Source: Narthecium ossifragum
Lineage: Eukaryota > Streptophyta > Magnoliopsida > Dioscoreales > Nartheciaceae
Assembly (NCBI GenBank): GCA_963920575.1
Contig: OY986967.1
Coordinates: 19,944,094 to 20,008,093 of the forward strand
Reading direction: 5' to 3'
DNA length: 64,000 nt
Part shown: in pieces, positions 21,701 through 31,646 of the stretch
How the letters are laid out: every line of letters starts with the position of its first letter
How positions within the stretch are numbered: position 1 is the stretch's first letter
Notes under the pieces: generated by a model
What the model saw: only the letters and a program-made list of their open reading frames with translations
What the model was told of the DNA's origin: nothing
Database searches by the model: none
Program-made: the position numbers and the translations under genes

Positions 21701-23121
21701 GAATAGAGGAATGCTTAGAGCAGTTATATAAACAGGAGGAGGAGGGTTTATTGACTGCCGTTGGTGAGTGCCAACTCAAGGAGTTGGAGGTACAATGGGC
21801 GCAAGTCTTGGAGAAGCAGGAGATGAGGGTAGCTCAACGTGTTAGGAAGGAACGGCTCAGGGCTGGTGATCGCAATTCTGGTTTTTTCCATTGCATAGTT
21901 TCTTCGTGTTCTCACAAGTCTTAGGTTGTGGCAGTTATTCCGGAGGGGGAGGAGGAGCATGTCACTGAGTAGAAACAAATCAAGCGCACTTTTGAGCTTT
22001 TCTTTCATAGGCTTTGGGTTGATCATGCAATGTTCTTCAATTTTGATTATCTTTCTGAATTGCCAAGATTTGATGGGTTCATGCGGGATGGTTTAATAGC
22101 AGATGTATCTTTTGAAGAAGTTAAGGAGGTTGTCTTTAGTATGGGGCGTAGTAAGTGTCCAAGTCCAGATGGTTTTCCTATGGATTTCTATGTGCACTGT
22201 TGGGTTGTAGTTGGTCCGGATCTTGTGAGGCTATTTCAGGATTTTTTCATAGTTGGCTATCTTCCTCCTTCATGGAATGAAATGTTTGTCTCCTTTGTTT
22301 CTAAATGCCATTTTCCTTTGAAGGTGAAAGATTATAGGCCGATTAGCCTTTGCAATGTCAGGTACAAAGTCATTACCACTATCTTAGTGAGAAGAATGAA
22401 GGGGGTTCTGGAGGATGTGGTGGCTATTGAACAATCAGCTTTTCTTGCCGGGCCTTTGATCCATGACAACATTGATGCGGCAATGGAGATTGTGCACTCT
22501 ATGAGGATCGGTCTGAGGACACGAAGTTTAATGGTGGTTAAGGTTGATTTGAAGTCCACCTACGATAAGGTTCAATGGGCATTCTTGGAGGAGACCTTGA
22601 GGAGGATGAACTTTCCAGTGAGGTGGATTGGTTGGGTGATGAATTGTGTTGTAGGCCCAACTTTCTCGTTTATGATTAATGGCAAGTTGCACGGACGGGT
22701 AACCTCGCAGTGTGGTCTTAGACAAGGAGACCCTTTATCGCATTATCTCTTTTTGGTTGTGCAGGAGGTTTTGTCTCGTATCCTCAAGGATCATTGGCAA
22801 GGTTTGGAAGGGTTGGGATTTAGGGGTTCGGGTTTCTCGATTTCATATCTTTTGTACGCAGATGATTGCCTTTTTGTGACAAACGCTACATGTGCGGAAG
22901 CAAGAAAACTAAAACAAAGACTTTTGCTTTTCAAGTCTCTTTCGGGGTTGGAGATGAACACCTTGAAGTTCAGTATACGTTTTTCTCCTGGGGTGGATGA
23001 AGATAGATGGAGCACTATCTGTCATATTTTGGGTGATAAGATATTTTCTAAGGTTCTGTCTTGGCAGGGGAAGGCATTCTCAGATCTGGACCGTTTGGTG
23101 CTAACTAAATCCGTCCTATAG
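21691..23121 (+). pseudogene. LINE reverse transcriptase domain
   Basis: The 363-residue frame 22030-23121 contains 'RSKCPSPDGFPMDFY', 'LPPSWNEMFVSFVSK', 'DYRPISLCNVRYKV', 'EQSAFLAGPLIHDNI', 'LRQGDPLSHYLF' and the active-site 'LLYADDCLFVT' (YADD box). The frame 21691-21924 upstream supplies the linker with 'RAGDRNSGFFH'. It ends at a stop in the thumb region. Conserved catalytic Asp pairs are present, but the polyprotein is broken on both sides. Confidence 0.9.
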
Positions 23122-23270
23122 GGTATTCCAGCTTTTGCCATGGCGACAACGAAACTCCCGGTGGCGGTCATCAAACTATTGGAGAGAATTTGCAGAGATT
23201 TTCTTTGGCACGGGAGCAGGTCGGGCCTAAGCATTGCCGCATGGAGGAAGGTTTGTATGCCAAGAGAGTT

Positions 23271-23294
23271 GGGGGGGGGGGGGGGGGGGGGGGG
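23271..23294 (+). repeat. 24-base G homopolymer inside the LINE
   Basis: An uninterrupted run of 24 G sits where related LINEs encode a Gly-Gly-Leu-Gly stretch ('MPRELGG..GVRNFKDW'). It destroys the frame. Either strand slippage or assembly/sequencing error may have set the length. Confidence 0.9.
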
Positions 23295-24200
23295 TGTTGG
23301 GAGTGAGAAATTTTAAGGATTGGCAGGTTATACTTAAAATGAGCGAAATTTTTGGAGCCAAAGCAGAATGTATGGAAGATGCTCACGGCTGCAAAGTATC
23401 AGTGGAAGGAGATTTTGTCGTCGATGAGGGATCTGAGGCCTGGGATTGGCTTGGCACATTGGAAGGCACTGTGTCAAGCGGCGGACCAATTTAGAGAGGG
23501 GCTTGTCTGTGTGCCCGGGTGGAATAGCAAGGTTAGCTTCCTATATGATGTCTGGTTGGATGATGGCACAATTGGAGGGGACCTTGGTTTTTATGATGCC
23601 GTCGAGCTTGATAGAGCTTTGGTGGGGGATTTCTTGACTGAGCGAGGCTGGAATCTGGATAGCTTGGCCAACTTTTGTCACCCTTCAATGGTGGAAAGAA
23701 TTGTTCAGGTACAGGTAGTTAGAAGGGATAGGCCTCATTGGGCTTTTGGTGGTACATGGCAGCTCACAACTGCCTCTGCTTATTGTTTTTTGGCAGGGAG
23801 GAGGGTTGGCTGAGCAATTGTGATGAGAGGTGGCGTATGGTATGGAGATTGTCGGATGGTCCGAAAGTCCGCCTCTTTGTTTGGAAAATTCTCCATGGGA
23901 AGCTGGCAGTAAGAGAAAGTCTATGGAGGTTCTGCGGCGCCTCAGATCGGGAGTGTCCAAGGTGTAGGCAAGCTCATGAAACAATTTTTCATGCCATCCT
24001 AGAGTGCCCAGTAGTGCATAGTATCTTTGTTCTAATTGCCATGGAAGAGAACCTGCCAAGACTTGCGGGGAGGCCGGAGGAAATTTGGTAATGTCTTTTC
24101 CTTTCCTCTGGCCAGGATCGTGCTAAGGAGATGAAGACTTTCATAGGCTACGGGATGTGGATTGTTTGGAAGGATAGAAACAAGATTGTGTTTGAAGAGG
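23295..24200 (+). pseudogene. LINE region between RT and RNase H, with zf-RVT
   Basis: Frames 23352-23813 and 23738-24091 give 'FREGLVCVPGWNSKVSFLYDVW' in pieces, 'GPKVRLFVWKILHGKLAVRESLW' and 'ECPRCRQAHETIFHAILECP', the zinc-binding CxxC...H...C module. 'YGMWIVWKDRN' follows at about 24150. Frame changes and stops separate the pieces. Confidence 0.82.
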
Positions 24201-24217
24201 AAGGAGAATAGGCTATT

Positions 24218-24741
24218 GTGTTAGTCCGGAGGATCCGTCGTCATGCAATGGAGTTCATCAGGAAGGATGAGAAGGAGAGGAAGACAGGGACAAAGGGCTT
24301 GGTGGTGCAGGTTGATGGTGCGCTTGATACGAGATCAGGGGAGGTGGCAGTGAGCGCAGTTTGCGTTGACATGCAGGAACATGTGGTTTGGGCTATGGGG
24401 CAGCCGGCTCACGCAACCTCTATTTTGATTATAGAAATGCTAGCAATTGAGTTGGGTGTGAGGCATTCTAAATTACAAGGCTTGTTTAAGGTCGTTATAA
24501 AGTCAGACTCAATAATGTTTGTGCAAATACTGAATGGGTTGCGGGTTTGGCCAATGGAGGTGGAGCCGATAGTAAGGAGTATTTGGAAGAGGTCTTGTGT
24601 TTAGAGTCTGTTGTATTTTTGCATTTTCCTAGTTCTTCTAACGCTAGGGCTGATGGGATTGTGAGATGGTGTTGTCATCATGGAGGTCAGTTTAACTGGG
24701 CTCCGGAGGACGGCATGGATGTATGGGACATGGTGATGTAG
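24218..24741 (+). pseudogene. LINE RNase H domain
   Basis: Frame 24218-24604 has 'VQVDGALDTRSGEVAVSAV' (first catalytic Asp), 'ATSILIIEMLAIELGVRH' (Glu) and 'VIKSDSIMFVQILNG' (second Asp). Frame 24547-24741 has 'FPSSSNARADGIVRWC', the terminal Asp helix. A single frame shift near 24550 splits the domain. It lies directly before the LINE 3' tail. Confidence 0.85.
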
Positions 24742-24827
24742 TTTTTTCTTATAGCCTACGGGCTCAGCTAATAATAAAAAAACCCATCTATTCCTCCATG
24801 AGCTATACTTAAGAAGCATGGTTGCAG

Positions 24828-25120
24828 GGATTTGTTGCTAAATAGGACCCATGGTATTCACTTTTTGTACTTTAGGATCCCTCCCATGTTTTTTTTTGCA
24901 TAATAGGACCCCATACACGTAAGAAACACGTGTATAAACGAATACGCATATAAACAATAATTATACACGTACCCATGATACGCGTATAATCAAGAATTAT
25001 ACGTGTATTAGTTTATACGCATGTTCCTTACATGTATGGGGTCATAGCATGCAAAAAAATATGAAATGGGTCCTAAAGTGCAAGAAGTGAATATCATGAG
25101 TCCTATTTGACAAAAAATTT
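24828..25120. mobile_element. MITE, long inverted repeats, probably Mutator-type
   Basis: Two arms of about 140 bp are inverted copies: 'ctaaataggacccatggta' on the left pairs with 'atgagtcctatttg' on the right, with matching 'tattcactt' and 'actttaggatcc' runs inside, and the centre is rich in 'acacgtgtat'-like words. Flanking direct repeats CATGGTTGCAG (24817-24827) and CATGGTTACAG (25121-25131) differ at one base and suggest a 9-11-bp target duplication. It lies upstream of the aspartic protease gene. Confidence 0.78.
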
Positions 25121-25131
25121 CATGGTTACAG

Positions 25132-25206
25132 CTTTGCTTGCATCGATCCCTCCGAAGGGATGGCAATACGAAGCATTCTCTTCCTCTTTCTTCACACTCC
25201 CATTCA
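25132..25206 (+). pseudogene. Duplicated 5' end of the adjacent protease gene
   Basis: 'gctttgcttgcatcgatccc' followed by the signal-peptide region closely matches 25350-25427 of the intact gene. Here 'ggatggcaatacgaagcatt' replaces 'ccatggcaataggaagcatt', and the copy loses homology after 'atatccagcaaa'. A second short echo, 'atggcaataggaag', is at 25252. It is an incomplete tandem duplication of the gene head, not a working gene. Confidence 0.8.
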
Positions 25207-25372
25207 TATCCAGCAAATTTTTTAAAATATTCACGTCAATTCCAGCTAGCTATGGCAATAGGAAGTACTTGTCATATATTCTACAATTAATGATTAACCA
25301 TCTATGCCTCCCAAGAGTTGTCTTTTAAGAACCATGCAAATAGCTTTGCTTGCATCGATCCCTCCACAAGCC

Positions 25373-26704
25373 ATGGCAATAGGAAGCATTCTCTTCCTCC
25401 TCTTCACACTCCCATTCTTATCCAGCAAAAGCTATGCCAGGCCCACCCATTCCAGTGGCTTCGCCGTGGAACTCATCAACCGTGACTCTCCTCGCTCTCC
25501 CTATTACAAACCCGACACAACACCCTCCGAACGCTGGACCGCCGCCTTGCAACGCTCCGCCGCCAGGCTCAACTATCTCAAGATTGCCACAAGGGCCAGG
25601 ACCGCCGCAGCGTCGCCACAAGAGGTTCAGATCCCGGTGACGCCGACGTCCGGGGAGTACCTCATGAAGATCAGCATCGGGACTCCGCCGGTGCCCGTTT
25701 ATCTCAACATCGACACCGGCAGTGACCTCATCTGGCTCCAATGTGTCCCTTGCAGCAACTGCTACAAGCAAAACATCCCCATTTTCGACCCCTCCAAGTC
25801 CTCCACCTTCCGTAACTTGAGCTGCAACGATGACAAATGCAACAACATCAGCGAGAATGACAAGGTATGCAACGCTGGTCAGTGTGGGTACGTTATAAGC
25901 TATGAGGACGGATCCTCCGCGCGCGGCGACATCGTCAGGGACACCTTCACTATGCCCTCTACTGAAGGTGCACCGGACTTCACCGTTCCGGACATGGTCT
26001 TCGGCTGCGCCCGCGACATCCACGGCTTCGGAGACCCCGATGAGGCTGGCGTTGCAGGCTTCAACCTGGCCCTCCTCTCGTTCAACAGCCAGGTGGGGGA
26101 GTCCGCCGGGTACAAGTTCTCTTACTGCTTCGTTCCCAACCATGACAGGCAATCCGGCAGCCAGATGGTGTTCGGCGACCGCGCTGTGCTGGCTGGCAAC
26201 GCGACGTCGCTGGTGGAGCGGTCAGAGGAATTCTACTACGTTGACCTCTACGACCTTAGCGTCGGACCCGACAGGCTAGGGACACCGGCGGGAATCTTCC
26301 GACGGAAGATCGACGGCACCGGCGGCTTTATTGTCGACTCGGGCACCACGCTGACGTACCTGGTGAAGGCCGGGTACGACATGTTGGTAAAGAAACTCAC
26401 GGAGGTGGTGAAGTTCCGGGTGGCGTCGGAGGTGGAATCGGGGGAGCTGTGCTTCGACGCGGTTGATGAGGATTTAACGGAGGAGAATTTTCCGACGATA
26501 ACATTCCACTTTGATGGACTGGATGTGCCCATACATCCATTCAGCTCGTTCATGGAGATATTCGTAGGCAATGTTTGCTTGATGATGCGGGGGACGGACG
26601 ACCTCTCGATGCTTGGCAATTTTGCGCAGCAGAATCTGAATGTGGGGTTCGACGAGGTCGGAGAGAGGATTTACATGGTCCCTACCGAATGCGCCACCTT
26701 TTAG
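25373..26704 (+). CDS. Nepenthesin/CDR1-type secreted aspartic protease
   Basis: A single-exon frame for 443 residues of an A1-family aspartic endopeptidase. I prefer the ATG at 25373 over the in-frame ATG at 25304: it gives a normal signal peptide (a hydrophobic core 'GSILFLLFTLPFLS' then 'SKSYA') and is the start shared with the pseudogene at 4440. After a prosegment ('GFAVELINRDSPRSPYY') the mature enzyme holds the first catalytic motif DTGSDLIW (about residues 114-121), 'IFDPSKSSTFRNLSC' and a Cys-rich nepenthesin-type insertion. 'FGCARD' and 'AGVAGF' stand where relatives have FGCG and G(I/V)xGLG. The second catalytic motif is DSGTTLTYL (about 322-330) and the C-terminal part has 'LGNFAQQNLNVGFD'. 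Length fits the family. Such enzymes usually act in the apoplast in defence or protein turnover; the substrate is unknown. Third positions are GC-rich. Confidence 0.93.
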   Translation: MAIGSILFLLFTLPFLSSKSYARPTHSSGFAVELINRDSPRSPYYKPDTTPSERWTAALQRSAARLNYLKIATRARTAAASPQEVQIPVTPTSGEYLMKISIGTPPVPVYLNIDTGSDLIWLQCVPCSNCYKQNIPIFDPSKSSTFRNLSCNDDKCNNISENDKVCNAGQCGYVISYEDGSSARGDIVRDTFTMPSTEGAPDFTVPDMVFGCARDIHGFGDPDEAGVAGFNLALLSFNSQVGESAGYKFSYCFVPNHDRQSGSQMVFGDRAVLAGNATSLVERSEEFYYVDLYDLSVGPDRLGTPAGIFRRKIDGTGGFIVDSGTTLTYLVKAGYDMLVKKLTEVVKFRVASEVESGELCFDAVDEDLTEENFPTITFHFDGLDVPIHPFSSFMEIFVGNVCLMMRGTDDLSMLGNFAQQNLNVGFDEVGERIYMVPTECATF

Positions 26705-26849
26705 GTTGAGGGCGTAAAATTACAATGTTAAATTTTATAAGAATAGCAATTAAAGAGGAATATTTATATGTTACTTATGTTTTGATAGCAAGGGTAAATT
26801 TTAACTTATAACGTTTAATATATTAATAAACTCAATATATTTTCTCTTT
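26705..26849. other. 3' flank of the protease gene
   Basis: AT-rich sequence with 'aatttttataag' and 'attaataaactc' words that could serve as polyadenylation signals. No gene is seen. Confidence 0.4.
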
Positions 26850-27254
26850 TTATTTCTCTCATTATTTTCTCTCTCTACTTTCTCTCTCCTAATTTATATC
26901 TTTCTCTACTTTCGGAAAGAAAAAAAAAAGAAAAGAGAAAGCAGAGAGAACACAGGAGAGAGAAAATAAGACTGAGAAAGTAGAGAGAGAATATTGGAAT
27001 GAGAAAGTAGAGAGATAAGGTAAAGATAGAAAATAAGAGAGAAAATAAAGAGAGGAAGTACATAGAGAAAATTGGAAAGGAAGTAGATATATAGTGAAAG
27101 TAGACAAAGAAAATAGGAGGGAGAAAGTAGGAGATAAAGTAGAGAGAAAATATGAGAGAGGAAGTAGAGAGAAAATAGGAGAGAGGAAGTAGAGGGAGAA
27201 AAGAGGAGAGAGAAAGCAGAGTGAGAAAATAATATTGAGGAAATAGAGAGAGAA
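26850..27254. repeat. Purine-rich degenerate minisatellite
   Basis: On the plus strand this becomes an almost pure A/G array of 'gagagaaagtagagagaaaa'-like words with irregular spacing of about 20-30 bp, beginning in a pyrimidine tract at 26850-26910. The minus strand is consequently open in several frames, which is compositional rather than coding. Confidence 0.8.
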
Positions 27255-27991
27255 TGTCGCGCCCCGCCCCGAGATGCATCAACCCCAGCCACGGGACGCG
27301 AGGGGTTCCGAATCTAATCACATCCAAATTGGCGCAACACATTATAATATTCACAAACTAATACAAATCTAACATGAGGGTAAAATGATAATTTAATAAT
27401 ACACCTCGATTGCATAGTTGTACATATACAATTTAAAGAAACCTCAAAACTGAATTTATACATTGATACTATCCTCGAACATATTATACAACAAAAAACC
27501 ATAAAAACACCACCCAACCCTCAGGGTCTCCTAACACCTCCAGAAGTCGACGCGCCATCAAAAGCTGATCCACTAGGAGCTACAGAAGCACTGACGTCTG
27601 CACCTACAAACGTAGCCCGGGTAGGAATGAGCAACAAAGCTCAGTAGGGTTCTACTTTACGTCACACTCAAGAAAGCGAACTATAACTATGCCATCTCCC
27701 TGCCAAGCCTAAGGCGTTCTATACTACTAAAGCATGCAACCTCGACGAGCATCGTGCCGGCTCGAGGTGCCCTCAAAGAGTGACCAACCTCGATAAGGAT
27801 CACGCTGACTCCAAGCGCTCCTCAAAGACTGACCTGAGATAACGACAGAGGTATCAATGCATCTGCAATGCATCCCCAACTGGTACAAAATATAAAGTGC
27901 AACCACACTTAGACATTGGCAGAAGAACGACACAACCTCTAAACCTCGAAACATCCAACTTACAACACAATCTCACCCTAGACCTAACTAC

Positions 27992-29515
27992 TGATAAGTC
28001 ACTAAATGTTCATGATTCAACCTCTTAACTTAGTTTTGTTATGCCTAGAGTAGTTGTATTTCATAGCTTGTTAGTTGATTTCAGGTTTAATCATGCTTTG
28101 AGAAGAAATGCAGGAAATTCGGCTAAAATGACTAAATAAACTGCTTCGTCAACCGTCAGAATATATTCGGAAGATGTGATGTGGCTGGGTTTTGGTTTTT
28201 TGTCCTTCTCCTTTGTTTTGTTTGCTCTTTTAGCCCTCGGGCTCAACTAATAAAAAAAAAAGAATATATTCGGAAGATATTTCACAAAGGTCCAAATATT
28301 CTGAAACTTTTGGATATTCTAGAAGACATCAAGACGGAAACATTTTATGTTGGACACTTTATGAGATTCCTGACAGATTAATACCAGTTTTGAAGACTAT
28401 AAAGATATACAGCTGCTGGAAACTGGTCCGTCGATGTCCGGGAGAATATTTGCTAAATATTCCAGATAAGTCCGAATATTATAAACTCTTCGGGATCTGA
28501 TAGAAGACTTCGTAATCTACAATGTGTTGAACACGTTTCCCAATTCCTGCTTGATTGGACTCAGTTGCGCTCGGAATAGGCTGCCAAGATTAATTCAAAA
28601 AATCCGAGTTGCACTAGAGGTCCAATTTAACCCAAAACCCTAATTCCGGGAGTTAGCTTATAAAAAGAGCTTTTGCTGGCAAAAAATCAGAGCCCCCATA
28701 GAGAGAAAAGAGAGGATTAAGTTTGCTAAAGAAGATGGAGATGCGCCGGGGATCTCAAGCATTTTTCACCAAATTCATGGCCTCCATCCACAAGATGAGT
28801 GGCTAATCTCTCACTTAGGGATCTCATGAAACTCTAATGTAGCCTTCTTGTATTTTTTCTAGTTAAATCTTGTAATCTTTTCTATGACATGATCCTTTGA
28901 ATTCAGTTTTAATGACAATAGAGTTGAAGGAACTTAGTTGTCATTTGACTTATTTTCAGTCTTACACGATTGCGGTGCTTGAGTGTAAAGATTCTTAGGA
29001 TGATTTTAATGTCGCTTTTGTGTGTGCCTTTGAGATAGTTTATGCTAAGCAAAGATAGATTGTACTCAGGTTAAGTCCGAAGACAGTCTATGCTTAGCAA
29101 AGATAGACTATGCCGTAGGATAATATGAGCGTTCTTTTAGGGATTCATGCGAGTTTAAGAAGCTGTGATTCCATATGTCTAGATTAGAGAACAAGAGGAT
29201 ACTAGAGAATACAGGAGATGAAATTAGAGTGGATTGAGTAATCCCTAGGTCTTCCTCATATTGATTCATCCCTATCCTTTTATTACTTTCTTAGTTAGAT
29301 TTAATTCCATAGTTAATCAAAATCCTTCTCTTTCGTCTTAGGATAGAAAGTTTGAGATTGATTTAAGTTCTTCTCTGTTGACAATATTTCCCTGTGGCTC
29401 GATCCCATATTTCATCACTATTCTATCTCATAGTTTAGTATATTGAATAAGGGTTTATAAATTCTATTTTTGATTGGGTTTGCATCGGATTTAACGACAC
29501 GTTTGCAAGCGATCA
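27992..29515 (+). mobile_element. Solo LTR, family C (1524 bp)
   Basis: Starts TGATAAGTCACTAAATG and ends GCAAGCGATCA. The flanks ACTAC (27987-27991) and ACTGC (29516-29520) form a 5-bp target duplication with one later substitution. A TATA-like 'cttataaaaagagc' lies near 28659. A LINE tail is inserted at 28176. The right end matches 39-155. No coding region is present. Confidence 0.87.
28176..28260 (+). mobile_element. 85-bp LINE 3' tail inserted in the family C LTR
   Basis: The insert ends 'agccctcgggctcaactaat' plus an A-run, the same terminal signature as the LINE at 24741-24782. It is bounded by perfect 18-bp direct repeats AGAATATATTCGGAAGAT at 28158-28175 and 28261-28278. It is a severely 5'-truncated target-primed insertion. 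Confidence 0.95.
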
Positions 29516-29950
29516 ACTGCCCAGCCTTGGTTCTAGAGATAGATCCGAGCTATCCGAGAGCCTCAGATTGGCCCAAGCCCCTATTCGTCCACGCCTAACC
29601 TAGAATGCAACTAATGCAATCAAATGCATGCACCTATACAAACATCTAACCTAGGTGTCATTATATGTGAGGACATGTCCATCTACTCCTGGGTCGACCG
29701 ACTGGGTCAGACTCGTGGCTCGTTTGATTGTTTCGTGTCGAGCGCGCGATCCGGTGGATCCCATTGTTTCTTGAACCGCAAGGGCAATTTGGTAGATTGC
29801 GTCTTGTCGGTTTGTTTCACACCCGCATGGTGCACACACGACCCCTATGTTTAATTTACATGTTTGCTAGAACCCTAGGCGGGCTTGGGATCGAAAGATC
29901 CAAGCTCGGGCGCGCAGAAGCCAATTTTTGGGGCAGCTGGCGGCCTGTGT

Positions 29951-30150
29951 GCGATCGATCGCTCCTTGGAGCGATCGATCGGACCTGTGTCGGTGGCCGA
30001 CGTGTCCGGATAAGGACGCGAACCGACTTAACCTGGCCAGTCCGATCGATCGGTCCCTGGAGCGATCGATCGGTCCCTGGAGCGATCGATCGGTCCCTGG
30101 AGCGATCGATCGGTCCCTGGAGCGATCGCTTGGACTCGAGCCTATAAGTA
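29951..30150 (+). promoter_or_regulatory. GATCGATC array with downstream TATA box
   Basis: Two CGATCGATCG palindromes at 29951-29981 are followed by 20-bp tandem repeats at 30041-30130 (unit AGCGATCGATCGGTCCCTGG, four copies plus a partial one). Eleven bases later comes CCTATAAGTA at 30141-30150, a TATA-box candidate. The arrangement looks like an LTR U3 enhancer repeated upstream of a core promoter. Activity is inferred, not shown. Confidence 0.65.
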
Positions 30151-30894
30151 TCCCGTGACCTTCCCCTGTTTTTCCGGTTTGCTCCCATCTTCTTGTTCCC
30201 CTCCGTTCTCCCTCCTCCGGCCACCGTTTTGGGTGCTTGAAGGCTCGTTGGACTCGTGGCAGTGAAAGGAAGATCCTTGGCTTGCTTGGACGCCGGTTTG
30301 GTGGCCGTACCTTGGGGAATCAGCTGAGGAGTGCGCTTTCGGTAGGTTTCTACCTACTTGAGTTAGTTAGATCTAGCCGGTAGATCTAGGTGTTCTTGGT
30401 GTTGTTGGATGCCTCTTGCTTAGCTTAATTACTTATCTGAGTTTCATAAGATTTGATTGAGTTTTTAGTGAGGTTTAAGCATGTTTAAACTCGGATTTTC
30501 TGGTTTCTGCTGTTCTTGAAGAACAGCCGGTTTACGGCGTGTTTTTCGGTCTTTCCGTGCACGAGCTTGGGTTATGATAAACATAAGAGTTGTCGATCTT
30601 TGAATCTACTCTCAGACCCAACTGGTTTCACATTTTGCTGATTTTCCTATGATTTGTTATGATTTTCCTACGGGTGGGCTGCGTTGCAGCAAGTAAAGGT
30701 AAGTTAGTGAGATTAGCGGTTGTGATTAGTGTTTTTCCGATAATTGAGCCGTTGGATGTTTCCGGATTTTGGATATATGGATCCCAGTATGTTTATCTAC
30801 TGATGTCTAAGTTGGTTCTCAAATCCGATGTCGTTTGGACGTCGAATCGACGGGGTCAATTAGCCTCTAAATAGAGGAATTTGGTGTTTTAAAT

Positions 30895-30923
30895 AATATT
30901 ATATGTTCAGAACATATAATATT
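30895..30923. repeat. Variant AT-rich hairpin of the family A LTR
   Basis: AATATTATATGTTC and GAACATATAATATT form a perfect 14-bp inverted repeat around a single A. It sits at the same LTR position as the TCGG-loop hairpins at 17905 and 46356 but differs in sequence at the loop-proximal end. Confidence 0.75.
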
Positions 30924-30937
30924 ATATTTTACTATTA

Positions 30938-30976
30938 GGGAGCTATGAGAATTGTTGGTGCCCCTCAACCTCAAGG
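30938..30976 (+). other. Breakpoint segment also present in the RPS12 intron
   Basis: This 39-bp stretch ('gggagctatgagaatt..ggtgcccctcaacctcaagg') lies exactly at the truncation of the family A LTR. The same sequence, three bases shorter, is at 34073-34108. It may be the template or product of a small templated insertion. Confidence 0.7.
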
Positions 30977-31646
30977 TTGTTGGTGCCCCTCACTAATATT
31001 TGTTATTCTCTATTTTGTTATTGGAATTTCTTTTTTGTGCTCCAAACATTGTACATATCTCATGTTTATTATTATGATCATTGAATACATCACATATGCG
31101 AATTTGAAGAATATTATTGTTACACACAACTTCCTAGTTAACGTATTCTTTTTAAGGCAAAACATTATGGGATGTTCTTGTACAAGTATGATATGCACAG
31201 TTCTGTACGAGCTTTTCATAAAGACAGTTCTTTGAGCAAAACTTGCTGCTCTATCTAATAAATTAGTGATTTCATATAGCAGATTCTAAAGCTTCTCCCT
31301 AAAGTTTGAGTCGTTGGATCATGCTTAATCATCCAACGTTTGATCATCCACGTGAAATATTAAAGTTTAATAATTCTAAAACCCCTCCCTAAATAAGTTT
31401 TCGTGTAGGAAGTTTTGATTTCCAAACAAACTTAAAGCCACGTGATTAAACTTTCTGTAATATTATTTAAAATATGGTCCCTACCGAACGGCGGAGCTTC
31501 CATTTGCATCCCATCGCATTTTCTCCTCATATTTTCCCGTTAATCTGCTTGTGATCCTCGGAAACCCCCGATCAATGATCGAATGGCTCGTGTGTGCATT
31601 GGTTGATGACCCCGTCCCAATTCACTACTTCATATAAAAATCTTTA
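30977..31646. other. AT-rich region without a recognised gene
   Basis: Short frames occur on both strands but show no domain. 'ggttgttggtgcccctcac' at the left end partly repeats the preceding segment. 'gatcatgcttaatcatccaac' near 31317 is an imperfect small inverted word. No transposon ends were found. Confidence 0.4.

Larger units (their letters stand above)
20993..24782 (+). mobile_element. LINE (L1-type, RNase H-bearing), degenerate
   Basis: Plus-strand order is endonuclease, reverse transcriptase, zf-RVT, RNase H, then a 3' tail 'cctacgggctcagctaataat' with an A-run ending about 24782. It is the same kind of LINE as the minus-strand one at 4671-16652, and the two are head to head. The 5' part lies beyond the LTR and gap to the left. 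Multiple stops, frameshifts and a 24-G tract show that it is dead. Confidence 0.88.
27255..29665 (-). mobile_element. Family A LTR remnant, interrupted and truncated
   Basis: Starts TGTCGCGCCCCGCCCC and shares 'gtagcccgggtaggaatgag' and 'gctcagtagggttctac' with the copies at 7116 and 44611. It is split at 27991/29516 by a family C solo LTR and again at 29665 by a plus-strand family A LTR; its remaining right part is missing. It therefore records at least two later insertions and a deletion. Confidence 0.85.
29666..30937 (+). mobile_element. Family A LTR, 3'-truncated
   Basis: Starts TGTGAGGACATG within the minus-strand family A remnant and follows 16653-17940 through the 'gcaatttggtagattgcg' block, a GATCGATC array, a TATA box, the 'cagccggtttacggcg' block and the AT-rich hairpin. 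Homology stops at about 30937, where a 39-bp segment also found in the RPS12 intron begins. The missing right half implies a deletion breakpoint there. Confidence 0.88.

Noticed and set aside
25304..25372. Upstream in-frame ATG as the start of the protease
   Set aside because: It adds 23 residues before a standard signal peptide, and the paralogous pseudogene preserves the context of the downstream ATG at 25373.
25418..26152. Long open frame (244 residues) antisense to the aspartic protease gene
   Set aside because: It is the complement of a GC3-rich coding sequence, has no recognised domain and lies wholly within the protease gene.
26875..27354. 159-residue Leu/Ser/Phe-rich minus frame resembling a membrane protein
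   Set aside because: It is the complement of a purine-rich minisatellite; the apparent hydrophobic protein is a compositional artefact.
30041..30130. Regular 20-bp repeats that might suggest a CRISPR-like array
   Set aside because: The units are contiguous without unique spacers, in a plant LTR, upstream of a TATA box.
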